From Akkermansia sp. (GTDB lineage: Bacteria > Verrucomicrobiota > Verrucomicrobiia > Verrucomicrobiales > Akkermansiaceae): DNA of 11,969 bases. Positions within the stretch are counted from its first letter, which is position 1. Each line of letters begins with the position of its first letter. Below the pieces are notes generated by a model that was not told the origin of the DNA, made no database searches, and saw only the letters and a list, made by a program, of their open reading frames with translations. This document shows, one piece after another, positions 6,887-11,969 of this stretch. Both the position numbers and the translations under genes were made by a program. Location of the stretch: assembly GCA_020047775.1 (NCBI GenBank), contig JAIFNK010000150.1, forward strand, positions 1 through 11,969, in the 5' to 3' direction.

Positions 6887-7195
6887 TTACTTGCGTGGAG
6901 CGCGGGCGGCGGTGCCTGGATCCTTGGGAAGAACGCCGTCGATGGCGTCATCCGGACGGGCGATGACATGGGCGCTGATGACTTCGCCGGACTCGGAAGC
7001 GGCGGCGGCACCGGCATCGAGCGCGGCTTTGACCGCGGCGACATCGCCGGTGACGACTGCGTTGCACATCGCATTACCGATTTGCTTCATCGGTCCGACG
7101 AGTTCGACGTTTGCGGATTTGAGCATCGCGTCCACGCCGACGACGAGACAGGCGAGGCCACGGGTTTCGAGGAGTCCAACTGCTTGTTTGGCCAT
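6887..7195 (-). CDS. BMC-H shell hexamer protein with divergent pore and tail
   Basis: A single BMC-domain protein (Pfam00936 type), 102 residues, that forms a hexameric shell tile. It starts MAKQAVGLLETRGLACLV and keeps the edge lysine of DAMLKSANVEL (Lys26). It ends the domain with HVIARPDD. The pore loop is QIGNAM (38-43), different from the other two copies. The usual VEA of LVEAxDAM is replaced by VVGVDAM. It also has a C-terminal extension of about 18 residues rich in Ala, Pro and basic residues (from about 85 to the end), which could bind an enzyme or cover a face. It sits between the kinase and the third BMC-P gene, apart from the other two BMC-H genes. The bases just before its ATG (TACTACC) match those of the BMC-H at 8462-8740. 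Confidence 0.94.
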   Translation of the reverse strand: MAKQAVGLLETRGLACLVVGVDAMLKSANVELVGPMKQIGNAMCNAVVTGDVAAVKAALDAGAAAASESGEVISAHVIARPDDAIDGVLPKDPGTAARAPRK

Positions 7196-7243
7196 GGTAG
7201 TATTAGTTTGGTGTGAGTTGTGAGAGGTGAGAATGAGAGACGG

Positions 7244-8419
7244 TTAGGAAAGCTTGCGATAAACCTCGCGGGCGAGAACAAGTTCCTCGTTCGCCGGGAT
7301 GACGATGATTTTCACGGAGGAGTCGTCGGTGCTGATGACGGACTCGGTAGCGCGGCAGGCCTCGTTTTTCGCAGGGTCCAGGTGAATGCCGAACGCTTCG
7401 AGGTCCTTGCAGACCGCGGCACGGGTGGCGGCGCCGTTTTCACCGATGCCCGCGGTGAAGACGAGGGCGTCAAGGCCGCCGAGCTCGAATTGGAAGGCAC
7501 CGGTCCAGTGACGGATCGAATGAACGAGCGAGTCGATGGCAAGTTGTGCGTCGGGATTTCCTTCGAGCGCGGCAGCATTCACATCGCGAATGTCGTTAGA
7601 AACCCCGGAGAGCCCCAACAGGCCAGACTCCTTGGTCAACTGGCGCTCCGCTTCGTCCAAGGAAATTCCGAGAGTGCGCATCGCATAAGGAATGGCACCG
7701 GAGTCGAGATCACCCACGCGGTTGTTCTGCGGGAGACCGCTTTGCGGCGAGAAGCCCATGCTGGAACCGATGGCGACACCGTTGCGGATGCCGGTCACGG
7801 AACTCGATCCGCCGAGGTGGCAGGAAATTACGCGGAACGGTTTTCCTTCAACCGGTTGCGGCCCGTCCAGATAGAGACGGCGGACGATTTCCGCCACGTC
7901 CTCGCGCCCGCAGAGTTCGGCAGAACGCTCGGCGATGAACTTGTGGCTCGCCCCGTGGAAGCCATAGCGCCGGATGCCGATGTCGCGCCATACACTGGGA
8001 ATGGCATAGGAGTAGGATGCCGGACTTGTCCACTGATAGAACGCCGTTTCAAACAGCGCGACGAGGCGGGCGTTAGGCAGTGATTTCTCAAACTGCGCGA
8101 TGCCCGCCGCATACGGTGGATTGTGAGCCGGTGCGACGGCGGTGAATCCCTCGAGCGCGGCGATGACCTGTTGATCGGCCATTACGCAGCCGCTGAGATC
8201 CTTGCCAAGAACGGTCTTGAATCCCACCGCCTCGATTTCGTCCGGGCTGGCAATGACGCCGTCGCGCTGAAGCGCGGTCAAGGCGTCATCGATCACCGCG
8301 GCGTAGTCGGTCACCCGTTCGTAGCCGCCCTTGGCAATCACCTCGCCGCCGTTCCCGTCCATGCGGAAGAGACGGTATTTGAACGAGGTGGAACCCAGGT
8401 TGGCGACGAGGACGAGCAT
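7244..8419 (-). CDS. ackA: Acetate/propionate-family kinase of the microcompartment pathway
   Basis: Converts acyl-phosphate and ADP to the acid and ATP, the energy-yielding last step after PduL. It has 391 residues of the ASKHA fold. Recognisable motifs are the first signature VLVANLGSTSFKYRLF with Asn7, AHNPP with His99, RRYGFHGASHK with His155, CHLGGSSSV (phosphate loop), SMGFSPQSGL with Arg234 in NNRVGDLD, and IPANEELVLAR with Glu378. Two usual active-site residues differ. The substrate-binding arginine of GHRVVHGG is Lys68 (GFKTVLGK), and the catalytic aspartate of VFDTAFH is Glu124 (LFETAFY). This suggests a changed acid substrate, possibly lactate, though this is inference. No terminal encapsulation helix is seen, so it probably works in the cytosol or at the shell. 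It lies between two BMC-H genes; no Shine-Dalgarno is visible. Confidence 0.92.
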   Translation of the reverse strand: MLVLVANLGSTSFKYRLFRMDGNGGEVIAKGGYERVTDYAAVIDDALTALQRDGVIASPDEIEAVGFKTVLGKDLSGCVMADQQVIAALEGFTAVAPAHNPPYAAGIAQFEKSLPNARLVALFETAFYQWTSPASYSYAIPSVWRDIGIRRYGFHGASHKFIAERSAELCGREDVAEIVRRLYLDGPQPVEGKPFRVISCHLGGSSSVTGIRNGVAIGSSMGFSPQSGLPQNNRVGDLDSGAIPYAMRTLGISLDEAERQLTKESGLLGLSGVSNDIRDVNAAALEGNPDAQLAIDSLVHSIRHWTGAFQFELGGLDALVFTAGIGENGAATRAAVCKDLEAFGIHLDPAKNEACRATESVISTDDSSVKIIVIPANEELVLAREVYRKLS

Positions 8420-8423
8420 CTTC

Positions 8424-8463
8424 GGATTTGAGATTTGAAATGTCAGATTTGAAATGTCAGATC
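8424..8463. repeat. AT-rich ATTTGAAAT-type intergenic repeat, copy 2, with a 14-bp tandem
   Basis: The spacer between a BMC-H gene and the kinase gene contains ATTTGAGATTTGAAAT (8426-8441), identical to 4706-4721. It also holds the tandem unit ATTTGAAATGTCAG at 8433-8446 and 8447-8460. The last unit runs up to the BMC-H stop codon. Confidence 0.75.
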
Positions 8464-8740
8464 AGCCGATCCAACCGCCGAGCTTCGACAAATCGTCGTG
8501 CGGACGTGGGATGACTTGCACGGAACTGACAGTGCCGAGCTTGGATGCGGCGGCGGCAGCAGCGTCGAGGCCGGCTTTGACTGCGGCGACGTCGCCAGTG
8601 AAGAAACCGGTGACGAGACCGGAACCGATTTTCTCCCAGCCGGTCATTCTGATGTCGGCGGACTTGAGAGCCGCGTCTGAGGCTTCCACCAGGGAGATGA
8701 ATCCTTTGGTTTCGATGATGCCGATTGCTTGTTTAGCCAT
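8462..8740 (-). CDS. BMC-H shell hexamer protein, PduA-like pore
   Basis: A single BMC-domain hexamer tile, 92 residues. It starts MAKQAIGIIETKGFISLVEASDAALK, with the conserved edge lysine (Lys26) and standard VEA. Its pore loop is KIGSGLV (37-43), the sequence found in PduA-like metabolite pores. The domain ends QVIPRPHDDL and is followed by a short tail (SKLGGWIG). The pore suggests passage of small polar metabolites, but selectivity cannot be read from sequence. The stop overlaps an AT-rich tandem repeat. Its first codons and the seven bases before the ATG match those of the BMC-H at 6887-7195, hinting at a paralogue pair, although the pores differ. Confidence 0.95.
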   Translation of the reverse strand: MAKQAIGIIETKGFISLVEASDAALKSADIRMTGWEKIGSGLVTGFFTGDVAAVKAGLDAAAAAASKLGTVSSVQVIPRPHDDLSKLGGWIG

Positions 8741-8784
8741 GGTAGTAAGAAGTTGAGTGTTGATGGTTGAGAGGCAAAAGAATC

Positions 8785-9057
8785 TCAGGCGATTCCGAAC
8801 TGGCTGAGAAGCTCGGGATGCGGACGGGCGATGACGTGGGCGGCAACGAGCTCGCCGACACGGCCGGCGGCTTCCGCTCCGGCATCAACGGCGGCTTTCA
8901 CGCTGCCGACGTCGCCCTTGACGAGGACGGTCAGGAAGGCACCGCCGATTTGGATTTGGTTGATGATTTGGACGTTGGCGGCTTTGGCCATTGCGTCTGT
9001 GGCTTCGACGCTGCCGACGTAGCCTTTGGTTTCGATCATGCCGAGTGCAGTGCTCAT
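8785..9057 (-). CDS. BMC-H shell hexamer protein, canonical
   Basis: A single BMC-domain hexamer tile, 90 residues and the most canonical of the three. It reads MSTALGMIETKGYVGSVEATDAMAKAANV, has a pore loop QIGGAFL (36-42) and ends HVIARPHPELLSQFG. The edge lysine is present at Lys25. It lies 33 bp after pduL and 44 bp before the next BMC-H, so the first shell genes are made together with PduL. The IGGA pore differs from the IGSG and IGNA pores of the paralogues. No Shine-Dalgarno sequence is visible (CCAACAAT before the ATG). Confidence 0.96.
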   Translation of the reverse strand: MSTALGMIETKGYVGSVEATDAMAKAANVQIINQIQIGGAFLTVLVKGDVGSVKAAVDAGAEAAGRVGELVAAHVIARPHPELLSQFGIA

Positions 9058-9090
9058 ATTGTTGGTTAGTGATGTGGGATTGGATTGAGA

Positions 9091-9771
9091 TTACTTGGTG
9101 AGTTCGCAGAAAGTGTCGGGCTTGAGGCCGCAGGCGTTGCCCTCGTCGGTGTCGATGTGGACCTCGAGTTTGAACGACGGATCCACGCGGACGACGAGGT
9201 TGTCGAAGGTCATGCCCAGCGGGCCGTGGACTTTCAACTTCATGGTATCGAGATGTTTCACCCCATAATAAGAGGCGTCGTCCGGATGCATGTGGACGTG
9301 CGGCTGGGCGCGGATAACTCCATCGGGTAATTCGAAATAGCCGTTAGGACCCATCAACATGCAACCGGGAGTGCCCTTGATGTCGCCGGACATGCGGACC
9401 GGAATGTCGAAACCAAGGGCGATCGCGTCGGTATAAGCGAGCTCGACCTGGTTGAGAGTCCGGCAAGGTCCGAGGATACGCAGGTTGGAAATCACCCGGC
9501 TGCGCGGACCGATCAACGTGATGGACTCCTTCGCCGCGAATTGGCCATGCTGGTAGAGTCCCTTCATCGGCGTGAGCTGGTGCCCTGGGCCGAAAAGCGC
9601 CTCAACGGCTTCCTGCGTGAGGTGGCAATGCCGTGCTGAAATATTGACCAGCAACGCGTTGGGTGCCTTTGACGCGGCGGGCAGGGACAAACCGAGGCTT
9701 GCATAAACCTGCTCGCGAACGAGGTGTTCAACGACTGCGCGGGGCGTGGATTGGGAGATCGGTGCGGCCAT
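9091..9771 (-). CDS. pduL: PduL-type phosphotransacylase
   Basis: Exchanges CoA for phosphate on an acyl-CoA, recycling CoA inside the compartment and passing acyl-phosphate to the kinase. From the chosen start it has 226 residues. The N-terminal amphipathic helix STPRAVVEHLVREQVYASLG (8-27) is a probable encapsulation peptide. Two PduL domains follow. Metal-ligand histidines are visible in ARHCHL (His48, His50), PHVHMH (His158, His160, His162) and EVHIDTDEGNA (His205), as in the zinc-dependent PduL family; it is not the Pta fold. An in-frame ATG at 9840 would add 23 hydrophobic residues (MFRWEFLVFWLTC) and run through the regulatory palindrome. I choose 9771 because the family begins near there and AAAGGCG lies 5-11 bases upstream, one of the few plausible ribosome-binding sites in the window. 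It is the first gene of the BMC operon, divergent from deoR. Confidence 0.93.
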   Translation of the reverse strand: MAAPISQSTPRAVVEHLVREQVYASLGLSLPAASKAPNALLVNISARHCHLTQEAVEALFGPGHQLTPMKGLYQHGQFAAKESITLIGPRSRVISNLRILGPCRTLNQVELAYTDAIALGFDIPVRMSGDIKGTPGCMLMGPNGYFELPDGVIRAQPHVHMHPDDASYYGVKHLDTMKLKVHGPLGMTFDNLVVRVDPSFKLEVHIDTDEGNACGLKPDTFCELTK

Positions 9772-9793
9772 CTGTGCGCCTTTGATCGGCGGA

Positions 9794-9814
9794 TTGGTTT
9801 GACAAGTCAACCAA
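9794..9814. promoter_or_regulatory. Palindrome in the deoR/BMC divergent promoter region, candidate operator
   Basis: TTGGTTTGAC (9794-9803) and GTCAACCAA (9806-9814) are inverted copies that differ only by one extra T, separated by AA. The core TTGAC/GTCAA is perfect. The 84-bp region (9772-9855) is the only intergenic stretch between the divergent regulator and the BMC operon. TTGACA (9799-9804, +) and TTGACT (complement of 9805-9810) both resemble -35 boxes, so a bound repressor could block both directions. Good -10 boxes at 17-bp spacing were not found. Confidence 0.5.
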
Positions 9815-9855
9815 AAAACCAAAAATTCCCAACGAAACAAAGATTTTCACGAATC

Positions 9856-10617
9856 ATGCTCGCCATCGACCGCCAACGCCGGATTTTAGAACTCCTCAAC
9901 GGATCAGGCTCGTTGCGCACTACGGAAACCGCGGCGGATCTTGGAGTCACGGATGAAACCGTCCGCAAGGATTTCGAGATCCTCGAGAAACGCGGCGAGC
10001 TGATCCGGACCCACGGCGGGGCGAGTCGCCCGGAGCGAATCCGCGGAGAACTCCCCTTCACCGAGCGCCAGGCGATCCGGCGGGAAGAAAAGCAGGCGAT
10101 CGTCCGCCTTGCCGCGAGCCGGATCCAGGCGAACGAGACGATTTTCCTCGATGCGAGCTCGACGGTGTTGACGCTCGCGGAATACCTGCCGGACCTGCCG
10201 CTGACGATCCTGACCAACGCGCTCAACGTCTTCACCGCGCTGGCGGACCGGCCGAATCTGGATCTGATTTGCACCGGCGGCCTGTTTGACTCCAAGTCGC
10301 GCTCGTTCATCGGACTCACTGCCGAGAAATCCCTGCAACGCTATAACATCCACCGGATGTTCTTCTCGGGAAACGGACTGCACCTCGAGCGCGGCGTCAG
10401 CGAGAGCAACGCGCGTCAGGCGGCTTTCAAGGAGCGGGTCATCGCCAACGCGGAGGACGTCGTTTTCCTGGCAGACCATTCCAAACTTGGCCAAAAGGCC
10501 GCCTTCTTTTTCGCACAAGTCGCGGACCTCAGCTGCCTGGTCACCGACAAGACGGCTGATCCGGAGTTCGTCGAGCAATTGCAGGGCCGCGGAGTCGAGG
10601 TGTTGCAGGGAAGCTGA
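9856..10617 (+). CDS. DeoR-family transcriptional regulator of the BMC operon
   Basis: A sugar-phosphate-responsive repressor type. From the ATG at 9856 it has 253 residues. The N-terminal winged helix-turn-helix spans residues 6-55 (RQRRILELL, then AADLGVTDETVRKDFEIL, the DeoR signature, and RGELIRTHGGA). The DeoR C-terminal sensor domain follows (about 75-250), with LDASSTVLTLAEYLP (98-112), LTNALNV (119-125) and CTGGLFDSKSRSFIG (139-153), the ligand-binding loops related to the ribose-phosphate isomerase fold. A longer frame from 9724 overlaps pduL and is not supported; the domain starts right at MLAIDRQRR. It is divergent from pduL and shares its promoter region, so it is likely the local, autoregulated repressor, with a phosphorylated sugar such as fuculose- or rhamnulose-phosphate as a plausible inducer. 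Confidence 0.93.
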   Translation: MLAIDRQRRILELLNGSGSLRTTETAADLGVTDETVRKDFEILEKRGELIRTHGGASRPERIRGELPFTERQAIRREEKQAIVRLAASRIQANETIFLDASSTVLTLAEYLPDLPLTILTNALNVFTALADRPNLDLICTGGLFDSKSRSFIGLTAEKSLQRYNIHRMFFSGNGLHLERGVSESNARQAAFKERVIANAEDVVFLADHSKLGQKAAFFFAQVADLSCLVTDKTADPEFVEQLQGRGVEVLQGS

Positions 10618-10641
10618 ACCGCCTGACGCGCGACTGACGAA

Positions 10642-10675
10642 GCGTGACGGAAATTTATTGAAATTCCTGTCACGC
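10642..10675. promoter_or_regulatory. Long imperfect palindrome between deoR and the sigma factor gene
   Basis: GCGTGAC (10642-10648) and GTCACGC (10669-10675) pair perfectly. Inside them GGAAATTT (10649-10656) and AAATTCC (10661-10667) also pair, with one-base bulges, leaving a loop of about 4 nt. It starts 25 bp after the deoR stop and ends about 55 bp before the sigma start. It could be the deoR terminator, but there is no T run after it on the + strand. It could also be a protein-binding site or promoter for the sigma gene: GGAAATT resembles ECF -35 elements, although the distance to the following GTCA is short. Confidence 0.45.
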
Positions 10676-10730
10676 GGCTTGCCGCCCGCGCCAACAAGGG
10701 GTGATGAATGCATGCCGCACCCACCCACTT

Positions 10731-11285
10731 ATGAATCCGGAATCCATGGCCATTCCGCCTGCCGACCGGCAGACCTTCGCCGCTTTGGCACGCGATCACC
10801 ACCGTTGCCTGCTCATCTACGCCCGGGCGCTGTCCCGCAATGAGGCCACCGCCGCCGATCTCGTGCAGGATGCCTTCATCGCCGCCTGGCGCAATCTCGG
10901 CCGCTTCGATGTCACCCGCGATTTCGGGGCATGGCTGAGAGGAATCATCCGCAACAAATGGCGCGAGCATCTCCGCCGCCACGCCCGCGAAGTCGATGTC
11001 GATGACGCGACTCTCGAAGCGTGGGAATCCCGTTTCGCACAATGGGACGCCAACCCCGGCACGGGAAACACCGACCTGCTCGTCACGCTCGACGACTGCC
11101 TGAAACACCTGCCGGATGCGATGGCCGATGCCGTGCGCCGTTTTTACTACCTCGAAGAACCCGGGGAAATGATCGCCACCGCCCTCGGAATCGACACCAG
11201 CACTTTCCGAAAACGCCTTGAGCGCGCCCGCCATGCCCTGCGCAACTGCCTTGACCGCAAAACCCCTAACAACGCTAACCGATGA
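10731..11285 (+). CDS. ECF-type RNA polymerase sigma factor
   Basis: A group IV sigma-70 family factor with only regions 2 and 4. From the ATG at 10731 it has 184 residues. Region 2 runs at about residues 14-88 (FAALARDHHRCLLIYARAL, DLVQDAFIAAW, FGAWLRGIIRNKWREHLRR). Region 4 runs at about 117-177 (LDDCLKHLPDAMADAVRRFY, then helix-turn-helix MIATALGIDTSTFRKRLERARHAL). The start is not settled: in-frame GTG 10701, ATG 10704, ATG 10731 and ATG 10746 are possible. AAGGGG (10695-10700) is too near 10704 to serve it well. I choose 10731 as giving a normal short N-terminus. The stop overlaps the next ATG (ATGA at 11282-11285), so the following membrane protein is translationally coupled and is probably its partner or anti-sigma factor. 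It has no evident link with the microcompartment. Confidence 0.9.
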   Translation: MNPESMAIPPADRQTFAALARDHHRCLLIYARALSRNEATAADLVQDAFIAAWRNLGRFDVTRDFGAWLRGIIRNKWREHLRRHAREVDVDDATLEAWESRFAQWDANPGTGNTDLLVTLDDCLKHLPDAMADAVRRFYYLEEPGEMIATALGIDTSTFRKRLERARHALRNCLDRKTPNNANR

Positions 11286-11969
11286 AAACCACTCCCGACT
11301 CATACGAGATGCCGCCAGGTGGCGATGACCGCCTGATGGACGCCCTGCTGCGCGAACACGCCCGTGCCGGCACAAACGCGGATGAAATTTTCCTCACCCG
11401 CCTCACTGCATCGCTCGACGCGGAAACCGCAGCGTTGCCGGCAAACCCGACCGTCAAGCGCCCGTCACATCGACTCGCGTGGTCGCTGGGCCTTGCCGCC
11501 AGTGTGGCACTCGCTGCCGGGCTGCTATGGAAAAGCCCGCGCGCCGGCAAACAGCCGGAAATCCAGGCCGCGGCGCTTGTTGCCGAAAGCGGAATTTCCC
11601 TACAAACAGAGCTTCCTCCGGAACTCATTGAGGGAACTCCCAAGCCTATCAACTTGCCAAGCCTGGTGCAGGCCCCCACCAAAGCCCCGGAGTTTTTCGT
11701 CCCGGAAGGCACCGTCCTGCTATCCCGCGGGAAACCCGTGACCAGCAGCGATAACAACCCGATCATCGGCAGTCTCGACTTGATCACCGACGGCGACAAG
11801 GACGCGGGAGAAGGCTATTTCGTGGAACTGCTCGATGGCCTCCAGTGGGTCCAGATTGACATGGAAAAAAGCTCCTCTATCCATGCCATCTGGCTCTGGC
11901 ACTTCCATTCGCAGCGGCGTGCCTATCACGACGTGATTGTCCAGATCTCGGATGACCCGCAATTCAAAA
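11282..11969 (+). CDS. Putative anti-sigma-like membrane protein with discoidin-like exterior domain, 3'-truncated
   Basis: The frame stays open from the ATG at 11282 to the window edge (229 codons). Residues 1-60 are an acidic-to-basic cytoplasmic part (DDRLMDALLREHARAG, then DEIFLTRLTASL) that could bind the sigma factor. No zinc-binding HxxxCxxC anti-sigma motif is present. One membrane helix lies at about 65-83 (AWSLGLAASVALAAGLLW), preceded by basic residues, placing the C-terminus outside. A Pro-rich linker (about 108-140) leads to a beta-rich domain with LITDGDKDAGEGYFVELLDG and QWVQIDMEKSSSIHAIWLWH (from about 167). This resembles discoidin/F5-8C-like carbohydrate-binding modules, often seen in Verrucomicrobiota surface proteins. 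The ATGA overlap with the ECF sigma gene supports a signalling pair. The anti-sigma role is inferred from position and topology; the discoidin resemblance is by motif only. Confidence 0.75.
   Translation, partial: MKTTPDSYEMPPGGDDRLMDALLREHARAGTNADEIFLTRLTASLDAETAALPANPTVKRPSHRLAWSLGLAASVALAAGLLWKSPRAGKQPEIQAAALVAESGISLQTELPPELIEGTPKPINLPSLVQAPTKAPEFFVPEGTVLLSRGKPVTSSDNNPIIGSLDLITDGDKDAGEGYFVELLDGLQWVQIDMEKSSSIHAIWLWHFHSQRRAYHDVIVQISDDPQFK

Noticed and set aside
9772..9840. N-terminal extension of PduL starting MFRWEFLVFWLTC, a possible signal peptide
   Set aside because: The family begins near MAAPISQS, a plausible ribosome-binding site lies before that ATG, and the extension reads through the regulatory palindrome.
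9724..9855. Upstream extension of the DeoR-family reading frame
   Set aside because: It overlaps pduL and the promoter region; the winged helix starts at the ATG at 9856.

Overview
The window carries a Planctomycetes/Verrucomicrobia-type (PV-type) bacterial microcompartment (BMC) locus, flanked by unrelated housekeeping-like genes. The organism is probably a member of the Verrucomicrobiota. The shell and enzyme gene set is characteristic of the planctomycete-verrucomicrobial superphylum, ribosome-binding sites are mostly absent, and an ECF sigma factor is overlapped by a membrane protein with a discoidin-like exterior domain. This assignment is inference from gene content, not a database match.

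Layout. Positions 1-2074 (+ strand) hold the 3' part of an ABC ATPase, a four-helix membrane protein and a membrane-anchored alpha/beta hydrolase. Positions 2092-9771 (- strand) form a long co-directional block. In transcription order it is PduL-type phosphotransacylase, BMC-H, BMC-H, acetate/propionate-family kinase, BMC-H, BMC-P, CoA-acylating aldehyde dehydrogenase, BMC-P, BMC-P, class II aldolase and, after a 189-bp spacer with repeats, malate dehydrogenase. A DeoR-family regulator (9856-10617, +) is divergent from pduL across an 84-bp promoter region with a palindrome. Positions 10731-11969 (+) hold an ECF sigma factor and the start of its membrane partner, overlapping by ATGA.

How it works together. 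In PV-type compartments a fuculose/rhamnulose-1-phosphate class of aldolase releases lactaldehyde (plus DHAP). The aldehyde dehydrogenase makes the acyl-CoA and NADH, PduL converts acyl-CoA to acyl-phosphate and recycles CoA, and the kinase makes ATP and the acid. Aldolase, aldehyde dehydrogenase and PduL each carry a terminal amphipathic helix of the encapsulation-peptide kind; the kinase and malate dehydrogenase do not. Upstream sugar isomerases and kinases are not in the window. The compartment class is already described. The less ordinary points are the three dissimilar BMC-H pores, the kinase active-site substitutions, the Cys-Gly linker of the dehydrogenase, the EutT/EutQ-like N-terminus on the aldolase, and several intergenic repeats and hairpins inside the operon.
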